A DNA stretch of 64,000 nucleotides from NCBI GenBank assembly GCA_046154185.1, contig JBJXGE010000082.1:1-64000 (forward strand), written 5' to 3'. The translations under genes were made by a program, and so were the position numbers. Shown here in pieces: positions 26,099-35,136 of the stretch. The notes below the pieces were generated by a model. The model was not told where the DNA came from, did not search any database, and was given only the letters and a program-made list of their open reading frames with translations. This stretch comes from JBJXGE01 sp046154185. Lineage in GTDB: Bacteria > Planctomycetota > UBA8108 > UBA1146 > JAJFFE01. The number at the start of each line of letters is the position of its first letter. The first letter of the stretch is position 1.

Positions 26099-26353
26099 TC
26101 ACGCGCCGTGTTTTTTCCAGTCGCGAAATTTCTTTAGAAGTTTTTCACGCGTCTCGTCCGGAACCGATTCCTCCCCCAGCGAACCAACTAATTGGACGGT
26201 CTGCCGCATCTGCTCGAGGTAGTTGACACACCCTGGGCAAATCTTGAAGTGCTCCTCGACGTCTCGACGCAACGTCGCAGGGAGTCGATCCTCCAGATAA
26301 TCGGTGACAAGTTCCGTAAAACTCTTACAACTCAAATCATCGGATGAGGTCAT
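26099..26353 (-). CDS. Zinc-finger anti-sigma factor (ZAS type)
   Basis: An 84-residue protein with the anti-sigma zinc-binding pattern: an upstream Cys/His region (LSCKSFTELVTDYLED) and then HFKICPGCVNYLEQM. It has no membrane segment, so it should be a cytoplasmic anti-sigma that holds the partner sigma inactive and may respond to redox state or metal. Its start ATG overlaps the stop codon of the upstream ECF sigma gene by 4 bases, strongly indicating a cotranslated sigma/anti-sigma pair. Confidence 0.85.
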   Translation of the reverse strand: MTSSDDLSCKSFTELVTDYLEDRLPATLRRDVEEHFKICPGCVNYLEQMRQTVQLVGSLGEESVPDETREKLLKKFRDWKKHGA

Positions 26354-27042
26354 CGCTTCACCTCGCCTGCAAAGTAGCGTTCAAGACGAGCGCGCACCTT
26401 GGAGCGCGCTCGATGCAACAACACGCGGAAATTGGAGTCGCTAATTCCCAGCAACTGACACACGTCTTCTGAACTCAGATCCTCGAGGTCGCGCAAGGAC
26501 ATCACTTCGCGTTGCGCCGGTGGCAATTCGTCCATGGCAGTGCGCACAACGGCACGCATTTCTTCGTTTAGAATACTGTCGCCAGGATCCTCCTCCCAAC
26601 GGCTGGGCGGCTGCTCCCAGTGATCTGGATACTCCCCGCTCGATCCTTGAAAACGTGCGGAATCGATCAGCGGCTCCGTTTCGCTCATTTCCCCGAGTAC
26701 CAGCGAGGAAAACGTCAAATTTCGCGCCTCTCGCTGTCCGCGTGTTCGCGCGGTGTTCATCAGAATCGTGAAAATCCAGGTCTTCAAGCTCGAGCGCCCC
26801 TCGAAGCGATCAATGCCTTTCAACACGCCGAGCCAGGTTTCCTGGACGACTTCGTCGGCGATCGCGTCACTGCGAACGAATCGCCGCGCGGTGCGAGCCA
26901 AGGCGTTGCCGTAAGTGCTGAGCAAGGTCTCAAAGGCTTGCTCATCACGGCGCCGCAATGCTGCGATCAACACGGTGTCGCCGCTCTGCGGCTCGTCTCC
27001 AACCTTCGGCGTTTCTCCCCATGCGAAGGGTGTGGATTCCAC
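26350..27042 (-). CDS. ECF RNA polymerase sigma factor
   Basis: A 230-residue sigma-70-family factor of the extracytoplasmic-function type. Region 2 is seen as LLSTYGNALARTARRFVRS, ADEVVQETWLGVLKGIDRFEG and SLKTWIFTILMNTAR. Region 4 is MDELPPAQREVMSLRDLEDLSSEDVCQLLG (split here: LPPAQREVM and SSEDVCQLLGISDSN) and ends RVLLHRARSKVR. The linker between the regions is longer than usual, about 60 residues, with acidic and proline/tryptophan content. The GTG start at 27042 follows AAGGAGAGG. The anti-sigma partner follows with a 4-base overlap. Confidence 0.9.
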   Translation of the reverse strand: MESTPFAWGETPKVGDEPQSGDTVLIAALRRRDEQAFETLLSTYGNALARTARRFVRSDAIADEVVQETWLGVLKGIDRFEGRSSLKTWIFTILMNTARTRGQREARNLTFSSLVLGEMSETEPLIDSARFQGSSGEYPDHWEQPPSRWEEDPGDSILNEEMRAVVRTAMDELPPAQREVMSLRDLEDLSSEDVCQLLGISDSNFRVLLHRARSKVRARLERYFAGEVKR

Positions 27043-27190
27043 TCAACCACCTCTCCTTAGCGCCCCAAAGTGATCTTTCACTGGCGACGAAAGGAATCTT
27101 AGCCATGCCCGCTGCGAGCGACCATAGCCACGGGCGACCTTCGGAACCCAAGTACCGCGCGTTCTCGAAGTTGTCAGAACAAACACCCGC

Positions 27191-27231
27191 GCTGGACCCG
27201 CGCTAGCTAGGTCGCTAGCGACAGGTCCAGC
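27191..27231 (-). terminator. Nested inverted repeat downstream of the double-YHS gene
   Basis: GCTGGACC (27191-27198) pairs with GGTCCAGC (27224-27231), and inside it CGCTAGC (27201-27207) pairs with GCTAGCG (27214-27220). It lies 14 bases past the stop of the leftward YHS gene. In that direction it is followed by GCGGGTGTTTG, only weakly T-rich, so terminator function is possible but not certain. Confidence 0.5.
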
Positions 27232-27244
27232 AGCGTCGTGATTG

Positions 27245-28120
27245 TTACCTTCCTTTCCGCGCGACCAGACCCGGCCAATTGCGGTCGGCACGAGCCAAAC
27301 TGGCGGCCAAGTCCTTGTTGAACAGATCGTATGCTTTTGGCGTGTGTTGCAGCACCAAGCGACCGTCCACGATTTGAAAGATCTGCACGTCAATCGGCGA
27401 AATCCTATTGATTGACGCTGCATAGCCGCAGTAGCCGCCGAATTGGGGTTCGAACTTCGCGGGTTCGCGTTCAAAAGCATCTTTGTTGGCGACCGACGCG
27501 AAGTGGTAAGTCGCGCGATTGTAATTCGCGAGGATTTCGGGTTTGCCTTTGACCGCTTTGCCTTCTGTGAAGTACGCGACCGGGTCATAGCCATCGAGCG
27601 CCACGCCGTTCGAGTCCACGTTCACGAGCGTGCGCGGAGGCTTGCCGTTTCGCGCCACCAAACTCGGCCAGTTTTCATCCGCCATAACCAAATTGCCCGC
27701 CACATTCTTATTCCAAAGATCCAAGGCGCGCTGGTTATGCTGCAGGACTAGCCGACCGTCGATCACTTGCCAAAAGTCGGGATGCGTCGGAGACAATTTG
27801 TTGATCGACGCTGCGTAGCCGCAGTAACCACCGAACTGCGGCGCATACTTGGCCGGCTCCAGCGCGAAAGCATCGCGATGTTCGGCGGACGCAAATCGAT
27901 AAGTTGCCCCCTGAAATTGTGCCGTGTACGTTTCGTTGCCACGCACCGGGCGACCAGCCGTGAAGTACGCGACCGGATCGTAACCGTTGATGGCGACACC
28001 CGAATTATCGCGGTTCACGAGCACCTTCGGCGCGGTCGCGCCTCCATCATTTGATTCCGGCGCTGACGCACAGCCAATCACCATCAAGCACGCGAAGAGC
28101 GAGATTCCAGTTCGAGTCAT
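27245..28120 (-). CDS. Lipoprotein with two tandem YHS domains
   Basis: A 291-residue predicted lipoprotein (signal peptide with lipobox VIGC about residues 14-17). The mature part is an internal duplication of about 130 residues. Each half has NRDNSGVAINGYDPVAYF or NVDSNGVALDGYDPVAYF, a RFASAEHRDAF / HFASVANKDAF strand-helix, QFGGYCGYAAS, and a final WPSLVAR or WPGLVAR. YHS domains are associated with metal (copper or heavy-metal) handling proteins. The conserved cysteine and tyrosines of the YHS core are present in both copies. The ATG at 28120 has AAAGGA eight bases upstream; the frame extending to 28393 is not used. First gene in no obvious pair, but in the same leftward cluster as another YHS protein. 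Confidence 0.8.
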   Translation of the reverse strand: MTRTGISLFACLMVIGCASAPESNDGGATAPKVLVNRDNSGVAINGYDPVAYFTAGRPVRGNETYTAQFQGATYRFASAEHRDAFALEPAKYAPQFGGYCGYAASINKLSPTHPDFWQVIDGRLVLQHNQRALDLWNKNVAGNLVMADENWPSLVARNGKPPRTLVNVDSNGVALDGYDPVAYFTEGKAVKGKPEILANYNRATYHFASVANKDAFEREPAKFEPQFGGYCGYAASINRISPIDVQIFQIVDGRLVLQHTPKAYDLFNKDLAASLARADRNWPGLVARKGR

Positions 28121-28205
28121 CGTTCGTGTCCTTTCAGTTATCGTTGCGAAAGTTGTCGTGGGTCTTGGGCCCGAGTCGTCGATTCGGATCGTTCTTGCGA
28201 ACTGC

Positions 28206-29846
28206 TTACAAACCAGGAGATCCGGTCGAACGCCCGCACAGCGGTACGCGCAAAACAGAGGTGTTTGCTGTGATGTAGAGCGCCCGCCCATCTTCTCCGA
28301 AGGCGCAGTTCGAAGTCGGCACGCCGGTCTCAATGAGCCCCAGGTGAGTGCCATCACCGGCGAGAACATGGATCCCACCTGGACCTGCTGCAAAGACGTT
28401 TCCTAGCGCGTCGACTTTGATTCCGTCAGGCACGCCGCTTCGGCCTTCGACCCAAGGACTGGCGTCGAAGAACACACGCTGATCGCAGGCGTTGCCGTGC
28501 TCGTCGAGCGTGAAGACGAAAATGACCGGCCGTGACTGTTCGGCATTCGACACGTAGAGCGTGCGGGAATCTGGAGAAAGCGCGAGTCCATTCGGCGCGG
28601 GAACCGCGCGCGACACAAGCGTCAATTCGCCGCTAGTAGAGAGTCGGTAGACGCCGCAGAAGTCGAGTTCGCGCGCCGGATCTTGGAAGGACTGGGGCAA
28701 TCCGAACGGCGGATCCGTGAAGTAGAGTTCGCCTGGCTTTCCGACCGTGAGATCATTTGGACTGTTGAGGCGACGCCCTTGGTAACGCTCCACGATCGGC
28801 GTCAATCGACCGTCCGCTTCGCGGCGCGCAATCCGGCGGTCGCCGTGCTGGCAGAGATACAACAGTCCGTCGCTGCCGATCATCAAGCCGTTTGAACCGG
28901 GCTCGCGACCGGCGTACGGCGGCGTCCCGCTGTAACCGCTCGGTCTTACGGCTAACTGCGGCTCGTCTCCGGGACTCACTCGGTACACCGCATTCGCCGG
29001 AATGTCCGAAAAATACAGCGCGCGCTCGGACGCACTCCATGCCGGGCCTTCAAGCCACGCAAAGCCGGAAGCGATGCAGTCGATCGAAGTCTCCGGTGCA
29101 ATCAGTGCATCGAGCCGCGCGTTCAGGCGCACGACACGTGGCGCTGCGTCGGAACCCAGTGGTGGCGGGACCGGACTTGCCATCGAGGCCGGCGCAAGAA
29201 ACTCGAGCTGCGCCGAACGCACCCAAATGAAATTCTGCGGCGCGTCGGAAATGGGTCCATTCATGGCAAACACCGCGATTTCGATCAAATCGCCGGGTTT
29301 GGCTCGTTCGCTCAACACAAGACGATTCGGCGTGTTCCAGCCGGCAACGACGCTACCGCCGCTTTGCCCTATCTGTCGAGGAAGCGCGCCGTTGACCCAG
29401 ATTTCCGCGTAATCGTCGACAACAATCTCGAACACCATCCGACTGCCCGTGACCGGAAACTCGTCAACGCGCTCGGGCACAGTCAGCTTGAGTCGATACC
29501 AGCAGAAGCACACGCGCCCGGTTGAGCGCCGCTCGTCGAGGTCTTCTGGCGCGATCACCTGCCATGACGAATCGTCGAAGCCGAGCGTGCCGGCACGCGG
29601 CAAAATTTCGTGCGTGCGAACCGGTGCGCCGCTCGGTTTGCGATCAGGCCCGGCGGCGCGCCCCTCCACTTCAGAGATGCGAGCGTCCTGCCATCGCCAG
29701 ACGCCATTCACTTGCGCGACACCGGCGGACGTCGTGAGGTCGATGACGCTTCTTGTTGATGCGGTTGGCGACGCCGCCAGCGCGTGCGGCAGCAACAAAA
29801 GAGTCACGACGGTCGCCACAGCTCTCAGCGTGCGATTGGTCGGCAT
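28206..29846 (-). CDS. Secreted SMP-30/gluconolactonase-like protein with N-terminal sandwich domain
   Basis: A 546-residue protein with a signal peptide (about residues 1-25). About residues 50-220 resemble a galactose-binding-like beta sandwich (DDYAEIWVNGALPRQ). About residues 240-540 form an SMP-30/gluconolactonase propeller. The propeller shows the metal-binding and active-site blocks: LEGPAWSASERALYFSDIPAN, PGSNGLMIGSDGLLYLCQHG, RLNSPNDLTVG, APNGLALSPDSRTLYVSN and VPDGIKVDALGNVFAAGPGG. Such enzymes hydrolyse sugar lactones or organophosphates. The start ATG overlaps the stop codon of the GlcG-cupin gene by one base, so the two are translationally coupled. Confidence 0.85.
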   Translation of the reverse strand: MPTNRTLRAVATVVTLLLLPHALAASPTASTRSVIDLTTSAGVAQVNGVWRWQDARISEVEGRAAGPDRKPSGAPVRTHEILPRAGTLGFDDSSWQVIAPEDLDERRSTGRVCFCWYRLKLTVPERVDEFPVTGSRMVFEIVVDDYAEIWVNGALPRQIGQSGGSVVAGWNTPNRLVLSERAKPGDLIEIAVFAMNGPISDAPQNFIWVRSAQLEFLAPASMASPVPPPLGSDAAPRVVRLNARLDALIAPETSIDCIASGFAWLEGPAWSASERALYFSDIPANAVYRVSPGDEPQLAVRPSGYSGTPPYAGREPGSNGLMIGSDGLLYLCQHGDRRIARREADGRLTPIVERYQGRRLNSPNDLTVGKPGELYFTDPPFGLPQSFQDPARELDFCGVYRLSTSGELTLVSRAVPAPNGLALSPDSRTLYVSNAEQSRPVIFVFTLDEHGNACDQRVFFDASPWVEGRSGVPDGIKVDALGNVFAAGPGGIHVLAGDGTHLGLIETGVPTSNCAFGEDGRALYITANTSVLRVPLCGRSTGSPGL

Positions 29847-30787
29847 TACATCCGCTCCCCTTCGCTCGCAACTTTCACCGCAAAGTACAGCAGCGGCGCG
29901 TGGACATCTCTAAACCAATGCGCCGTGCCACGCGGCACCACCACGACGTCGCCAGGCGCGAGCGCTTGGGCAACGCCATCCGCGATGGCGACTCCGCGAA
30001 TCTCACCTTCCCCCGCGGTTGTCTTGCCAACGATAGTCCCGCCAGTCACCAACGTCGCATGGCCATCGAGTACGTAGAAAATGTCGGTGGCGAGTTCATG
30101 CAACTCCGCTTGCCCGGGACCCTCGCGCCGCGCCGCATAAACACCGTAGTTTTTGTGTTCGACCAGCGCCTCCCCGCGCGTGAGAGATTCGCGCACTTGC
30201 GAGTTTGCGAGATAGCGGACACCGAAAGGCGCGGCAACATTCGCGGCTGCCGGCACGATACGCGCGCCCATCGGGCCATCGCTCAGCTTCGCCGATTTGG
30301 CTTTTGTCTCGTCGCTGGTCGAACCGCCCGCAGCCGTCACGCCGATGAGCGCTAGCTCTTCGTCCTGGTCCGCGCTCATGGCTCCGCTGACGCCGATCGC
30401 ACCAACAACTTGTCCATCGATGACGATTGGCACGCCGCCCTTAAGCGGCGTGAAGCCGTCGATCGTCACCATTGCAGTGCGACCGCCCGCAATAATCTCC
30501 TCAAACACACGCGTCGATTTCTTGAATAGGGCCGCCGTGCGCGCCTTGCCAACGGCGATGTTGGCGCCCGCGGGAAAAGTCCCATCCAGTCTTTCCAGAC
30601 AAAGTAGGTGGCCGCCAGAATCGACGACGGCGAACACTCCGCCGGCTCCCCGACTCTTGGCGCCAGCGGCAGCGGCGTCGACGGCGCGTTTGGCACCCGC
30701 AAGGCTCAGAGTTTTTTGATCGAGCGTCTGCGCCCAGATGGGTGTACTCAAGATCACAATCAATGCGGTGAAAAACGTGACTCTCAT
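29846..30787 (-). CDS. Secreted GlcG/HbpS-like and cupin fusion protein
   Basis: A 313-residue protein with a signal peptide (cleavage near residue 19, after WAQ). Residues about 25-155 are a GlcG/HbpS-like (DUF336) domain, shown by AVVDSGGHLLCLERLDG, KARTAALFKKS and GGVPIVIDGQVVGAIGVSGAM. Residues about 195-305 look like a cupin, with LHELATDIFYVLDGHATLV and VVVPRGTAHWFRDV; this has the usual histidines and glutamate-region residues for metal binding. HbpS domains bind heme or small ligands. The pair with a lactonase-like protein suggests a periplasmic oxidative or sugar-acid function, which is inference. Confidence 0.82.
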   Translation of the reverse strand: MRVTFFTALIVILSTPIWAQTLDQKTLSLAGAKRAVDAAAAGAKSRGAGGVFAVVDSGGHLLCLERLDGTFPAGANIAVGKARTAALFKKSTRVFEEIIAGGRTAMVTIDGFTPLKGGVPIVIDGQVVGAIGVSGAMSADQDEELALIGVTAAGGSTSDETKAKSAKLSDGPMGARIVPAAANVAAPFGVRYLANSQVRESLTRGEALVEHKNYGVYAARREGPGQAELHELATDIFYVLDGHATLVTGGTIVGKTTAGEGEIRGVAIADGVAQALAPGDVVVVPRGTAHWFRDVHAPLLYFAVKVASEGERM

Positions 30788-30810
30788 GACATTCTCCGTT
30801 CAAGAACTTG

Positions 30811-30866
30811 GAAAAGAGGGGCCGGAAGTCTCCGCGTTGACACGCGGACCTCGAGCTTCCGGCCCC
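30811..30866 (-). terminator. Strong terminator between the single-YHS gene and the GlcG-cupin gene
   Basis: GGGGCCGGAAG (30818-30828) pairs perfectly with CTTCCGGCCCC (30856-30866), with further pairing of CCGCG and CGCGG inside. On the minus strand the stem is followed by TCTTTTCC (30811-30817). It ends the YHS transcription unit whose stop is at 30926. Confidence 0.8.
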
Positions 30867-30925
30867 CGCTGGAAGGGTGTGCGAGTGATCGATCCAGCCG
30901 AATTCTGCGCGCCTTGCGATCGCGC

Positions 30926-31444
30926 TTATTTCGGCGGCGACTCGGGGAGCGTGAGCTTGCGCCAGTTCGCGTCAGCTTGCGGCAACAAGGTCGCACGTTC
31001 TTTGGACCACGCCTTACGCGTATCGTTGAAGGTGCCGACATAGAAGAGAAACAATCGGCCCTCATGGATCTCAAAGGCCGTCACATCGACCACGACCTTT
31101 TTTCCTTTCGCGCCCATGGCGTAGGCGCACCAGCCGCCGTACTGCGGTTCAAATTTGTCCGGCGCCGCCTCGAACAGTTTGCGATGCTTGTCGTTCGCGA
31201 AGTGGTAGGTCGCCCCCAAGTGCGTGAGAGAGAATTCGCCACTGCCCTTGAGTGGTTTTCCTCCACCTACCGGAAAGTACGACACGGGGTCGTATCCCTC
31301 CAACGCGAGCCCGTTCTTGTCCAAATTCAAGTGTTTGGAAGGACGTGCTTTTTGCGCCGGTGGCGGCTCAGCGGCGCTCATCACGCCCGTTGCGAAGAAA
31401 ACCAGACCCCAAGAAATCGCGAGCAATGGAATGCGATGGTTCAT
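30926..31444 (-). CDS. Exported YHS-domain protein
   Basis: A 172-residue protein with a signal peptide (about residues 1-25, ending SAA). It has a single YHS domain: NLDKNGLALEGYDPVSYF, then YHFANDKHRKLFEAAPDKF and QYGGWCAYAMG. The last 60 residues (VTAFEIHEGRLFLFY and LLPQADANWRKL) correspond to the second half of each repeat in the double-YHS lipoprotein 3 kb away, so the three units are probably related by duplication. It follows DoxX at 98 bases and is ended by a strong hairpin. The ATG at 31444 has GGAG upstream. Confidence 0.8.
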   Translation of the reverse strand: MNHRIPLLAISWGLVFFATGVMSAAEPPPAQKARPSKHLNLDKNGLALEGYDPVSYFPVGGGKPLKGSGEFSLTHLGATYHFANDKHRKLFEAAPDKFEPQYGGWCAYAMGAKGKKVVVDVTAFEIHEGRLFLFYVGTFNDTRKAWSKERATLLPQADANWRKLTLPESPPK

Positions 31445-31542
31445 GCGTTTGTTCTCCACTTTCGACTGGCTCGATCTCCAACGTGGCAACTTGCCGAGCG
31501 TGTCCGAGCTGCATCGATTGAGTACTACTAAAGCTCTTTTTG

Positions 31543-32001
31543 TTACTGACGACTTGCGTCGAATGACTCACTGCCGCTGAGACCAACTGGATGTGTCGCG
31601 CCGCTCGCTAATTTCGCGAGAACCCAATGCGGAAGGTGAAGGATGGACATCAGCAAACTAAGGGCGAACGAGCCGACGGCGAGGGAAAACAACAGGCCCC
31701 CGTCATCTTGCACGACGATTCCGAGGCGAGTCACGTGACTCAGAATTGCGCCGCTCATAGCACCGAGTGCGAGCAACGCGCCAAACCAAACCGTTTTCGG
31801 CATGAGCAGCAGCACGGCAGCCGCGAGTTCGACAATTCCCGATGCGATACGCCCCCAAGGCTCAACGCCGAGGGTCGTAAAGATGTAGACCGACTCCTCG
31901 GACGCCGTGAATTTGAAAAACAACGTCTGCAGGAAAATGCCGGCGACGACCAACCGAGCGATCCAACTCAAGATCAAAATGGGCTGCTTCTTTTGCGCCA
32001 T
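31543..32001 (-). CDS. DoxX-family membrane protein
   Basis: A 152-residue protein with four predicted membrane helices (about 10-28, 50-70, 75-95 and 105-122). It has the DoxX-family features: RLVVAGIFLQTLFFKFT near the N-terminus, then GRIASGIVELAAAVLLLMP. DoxX proteins are linked with oxidative stress and membrane redox in other bacteria; the role here is inferred. The ATG at 32001 has AAAGGA seven bases upstream. It is the first gene of a short leftward unit with the YHS protein. Confidence 0.82.
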   Translation of the reverse strand: MAQKKQPILILSWIARLVVAGIFLQTLFFKFTASEESVYIFTTLGVEPWGRIASGIVELAAAVLLLMPKTVWFGALLALGAMSGAILSHVTRLGIVVQDDGGLLFSLAVGSFALSLLMSILHLPHWVLAKLASGATHPVGLSGSESFDASRQ

Positions 32002-32290
32002 GGGCGTTCCTTTCTGCCTGAAGATTTTGACAAACTCTTATGAATAGTTTTGCGAGTGGACATCTTGTTACGCGGACTTTTGTGATCCGAATAATCTCGG
32101 CATCGAAAGAGCAAGCGCCGCGCAGGGATTCAGTGCTTGAAGAGTGATTCGGCGTACGGCTTGTCACGACGGCTGGTGGCGACTTCGTGCGCCGACTGCG
32201 CAGTTTTCATTAACCATGCCGGGCGGCGACAGAGGGTTGTTCATAATCGCTTCGCCGCTTGCGGCGAAGCGATCGAGCTCATCATCCCTG
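32002..32290. other. Intergenic region with 13-bp inverted repeat near the GH57 end
   Basis: This 289-base region lies between the GH57 stop and the DoxX start, both leftward. ATCGCTTCGCCGC (32246-32258) and GCGGCGAAGCGAT (32261-32273) form a perfect inverted repeat starting 18 bases past the GH57 stop. It has no U-tract in the leftward direction (TATGAACAACC), so it may be an mRNA-stabilising hairpin or a weak terminator. The DoxX-side promoter should lie near 32030-32080, an AT-richer part. Confidence 0.5.
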
Positions 32291-33574
32291 CTACGGACAG
32301 ACACTCGGGGCTGGATCGAGCATCGGCGTGTCTACTGTCTTGACCGAAGTGGCCGCTCGGTTCAGTCCGCGCTCCGCGGTTTCGATCCGGCGCGTCAGAT
32401 CTCCGACAACGTTCATGAAGTAAATGTAGGCGTCGTGTGGACTCGAATAAGGACTAAAATACTTGTGCACATCGCCATCCGAAAAATATTTCGTGCACAT
32501 GTAGTACGGGTGATCGGAGGTCGAAAGCCGCCGCCAGTCCTCGAGTAGACCATCGCTATGAGGACTCTCTCGATGTTCGAGCGCGGTCAAGCGCGGGCGC
32601 AGGCCATAAAGCGCGCGCTCTGCCGCGCGTTGCATGTCATTGCCGAGCCAAGCGCTCAAGTCGCGCTCGGTGTCCGCCCAAGAGACCGGATCGGGGTAGT
32701 CGATCGCGCCCTCCGCGGCGTGGTGCGCAAGTGTTTCGGACGGAGTCGCGAATCGTGCGCGACGGCCCGCCAGCAACGCCGCCGGCAATTGCTCCATAAA
32801 TTGGAAAATTCCGCAATCCGCCCATTGGTGCTCGCCAAAAGTTTCGTAATCCATGAACAGCCCGACTACTTTGTCATCATCGGGGAGCGCGCCAAGCCAC
32901 GTCGCAAATTTTTCCGCAGTGAGCGGCCAACTCTCCCAGGCGCGATTCTGGAAACGAAACGCGATGTCGTCCGAGAGTCGATACGAGCGCAACAATAATT
33001 TGAGCTCACGGCATGCCGCGGCCTGATAGACGCGATGCGGGCTCCGCCAACCGAGCACGCGATCGGCGCCTTCGCCGAGCATCCCGGCGTAACCGAGCTC
33101 CTCGACGACGTTCGCGACGCGATTATCGAATGCCAGTTCGGTGTTGCGAAAGACTCGCGGCGTGTGACCGAACAGTTCCTGTATCCGGCGAGTGTGCGCC
33201 GCGATCTGGGCACGAAATTCGTCGAGATCGAACAGCCCGGCGAGCGAGTGGTAATACGTCTCGGCCAAGAATTCCACCGACCCCGTGCTTGCCAAATCGA
33301 CAAAGCTCGCGAGCGCTGCCGGCGCATGCCTTTCCATTTGGTCGAGCGCCGTTCCGGTGATGGAGAATGCGCAGCGAAAGTTAGTGTTCTTTTGATCGAT
33401 CAATCGCCTGAGCAACGCGTTCATCGGCAGGTAGCACTTTTCCGCGACCCGTTTCACGATTCGCGCGTTTTCGGCGTCGTCGAAGTAGTCGCGACTGCAG
33501 CCGATATCGAAATACGGGTATCGTCGCACACGGTGCGGCTGGTGGACTTGGAAGTAGAAAACCACGTCGGTCAT
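32291..33574 (-). CDS. Glycoside hydrolase family 57 alpha-amylase-like protein
   Basis: A 427-residue enzyme of the GH57 family, which acts on alpha-glucans. The family motifs are visible in order: FQVHQPHR at the N-terminus, GSVEFLAETYYHSL, FRNTELAFDN with the likely nucleophile glutamate, and LFMDYETFGEHQW with the likely acid aspartate. It has no signal peptide, so it should act on cytoplasmic glycogen-like glucan. The ATG at 33574 has AAGGAGG upstream and overlaps the GT4 stop by 4 bases. This coupling and the adjacent debranching enzyme indicate one alpha-glucan operon. Confidence 0.9.
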   Translation of the reverse strand: MTDVVFYFQVHQPHRVRRYPYFDIGCSRDYFDDAENARIVKRVAEKCYLPMNALLRRLIDQKNTNFRCAFSITGTALDQMERHAPAALASFVDLASTGSVEFLAETYYHSLAGLFDLDEFRAQIAAHTRRIQELFGHTPRVFRNTELAFDNRVANVVEELGYAGMLGEGADRVLGWRSPHRVYQAAACRELKLLLRSYRLSDDIAFRFQNRAWESWPLTAEKFATWLGALPDDDKVVGLFMDYETFGEHQWADCGIFQFMEQLPAALLAGRRARFATPSETLAHHAAEGAIDYPDPVSWADTERDLSAWLGNDMQRAAERALYGLRPRLTALEHRESPHSDGLLEDWRRLSTSDHPYYMCTKYFSDGDVHKYFSPYSSPHDAYIYFMNVVGDLTRRIETAERGLNRAATSVKTVDTPMLDPAPSVCP

Positions 33575-35025
33575 CGGACTGCCTCCTTGTTTGACGCCGA
33601 GGGGATCGAAGCCGCGCCGAATTGCTCGGCGTGGAGCTCCTCGTACACGGTTCTCAAGACCGCGCCGCGATCTTCCCAGCGCATTTGACTGGCTTCTCGA
33701 CTGCCGTCCCGGCCAAGTGTTTCTCGCAAGATCGGGTAACTGAGCGTTGCCAGAATCTTGTTTGCCAACTCGTCGACATCCCAAAAATCGACTTTGAGTG
33801 CATGCCGCAGGGTTTCGCTCACACCGCTCTGACGCGAGACAATCACGGGCACTTCTTGTTGTAGCGCCTCGAGCGGTGCAATTCCGAAAGGCTCCGAAAC
33901 CGACGGCATCACATACAAGTCGGCCTGGCGATACATGCGATGCACGTCAGCCCCGCGGAGAAATCCGGTGAAATGGACGTGACGTTCAAGGCCGAGCCGC
34001 GCGCTTTCCTCGATCATCGCAGGAAGCATGTCGCCGTTTCCGGCCATTACGAACTGCACGTCCGGACGCGTTTCAATGACTCGACGCGCCGCAGCAAGAA
34101 AATAGTCCGGTCCCTTCTGAAAGGTGATTCGACCCAGAAACAACACGAGCGGGCGCTTCGGCACTAGCGGCAACTCGGCCTCGGCAGTCGTGGTTTCGCG
34201 CGGCTGCGGTTTGGGTTCGCTTGAATCCGCTGCGGAAGAGACAGCGTTGTGCACGACCCGGAGTTTGGCTTCTTCGACGGAGTAACGCGTCTTGAGTAGC
34301 CGGGCGGTAAAGTGGCTGACGCAAACGATCCGGTGTGCCGCTTCCAACCCGAACTGCTCAATTTGCCGCACTCGCTCGTTGACCTGTTCGCCGCTGCGAT
34401 CGTATTCGGTGGCATGCACGTGGACGATCAGCGGTTTGCGCGCGAGTCGAGCCGCCGCGACGGCGGCTGGAAAAGTCATCCAATCGTGCGCATGCACCAA
34501 GTCGAATTCCTCACGACGGGCGATTTCGCAGACGACGCGCGCGTAGCGCAGCACTTCGGCGTAAAGATCCGGTCCGTAGCCGCCGGCAAATGCGAGCCGA
34601 GTTCTCAGCGGAACATCACGGCAAGAATCCGCCAGTGCATGCATAGCCTCGCGCCACTCGCCGGCGAAGTACGGAAGCGGAACGCAATCGCCAACCAAGT
34701 CCCTGTTCGAGCGCGCGAGCTCGGAGCGATAACTCGCCGGGGTCAAGTAGGGCGTGAGCGGCGTATCCATCGGCAAGTAGCAGACGGAATCGGCGCGGGG
34801 AACGGTTGTCGTCGCCGTTTCGTCGTGGCAAGGAACTTCGACTTCCACTTGATTGCAACCCATGACACGCGTTCGCGCGCCGGTATCGCCGCCGATCGCG
34901 CGCGGCATGACGAATAACGTCTCCACGCCGTGATGGCCGAGGCCCTCGACTAGACCCTTGCATGCGGTCCCGAGACCACCCGAAATGTGGGGAGGAAACT
35001 CCCAACCCAACATCAACGCGCGCAT
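33571..35025 (-). CDS. Glycosyltransferase family 4, glycogen-synthase-like
   Basis: A 484-residue GT-B glycosyltransferase. The N-terminal half has LGWEFPPHISGGLGTACKGL, which resembles the ADP-glucose site of starch/glycogen synthases, and VHAHDWMTFPAA. The C-terminal half has LFLGRITFQKGPDYFLAAA, the nucleotide-binding MAGNGDMLPAM, and SEPFGIAPLEALQ with the conserved ExxxxxE motif. It probably adds glucose to an alpha-glucan or makes a glucoside from a nucleotide sugar. The ATG at 35025 follows GGGAGGG. It is upstream of and coupled to the GH57 gene. Confidence 0.88.
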   Translation of the reverse strand: MRALMLGWEFPPHISGGLGTACKGLVEGLGHHGVETLFVMPRAIGGDTGARTRVMGCNQVEVEVPCHDETATTTVPRADSVCYLPMDTPLTPYLTPASYRSELARSNRDLVGDCVPLPYFAGEWREAMHALADSCRDVPLRTRLAFAGGYGPDLYAEVLRYARVVCEIARREEFDLVHAHDWMTFPAAVAAARLARKPLIVHVHATEYDRSGEQVNERVRQIEQFGLEAAHRIVCVSHFTARLLKTRYSVEEAKLRVVHNAVSSAADSSEPKPQPRETTTAEAELPLVPKRPLVLFLGRITFQKGPDYFLAAARRVIETRPDVQFVMAGNGDMLPAMIEESARLGLERHVHFTGFLRGADVHRMYRQADLYVMPSVSEPFGIAPLEALQQEVPVIVSRQSGVSETLRHALKVDFWDVDELANKILATLSYPILRETLGRDGSREASQMRWEDRGAVLRTVYEELHAEQFGAASIPSASNKEAVR

Positions 35026-35136
35026 ACTTTCGCACCCTCCCTGACCCCGATTCACCACACTGAAAGTGAGTCTCGATCCCGAGCGTTTTGTTTCACTCGA
35101 GATCGAAGCTTCTTGGAGTGCAGGCGAGAATCGCGT

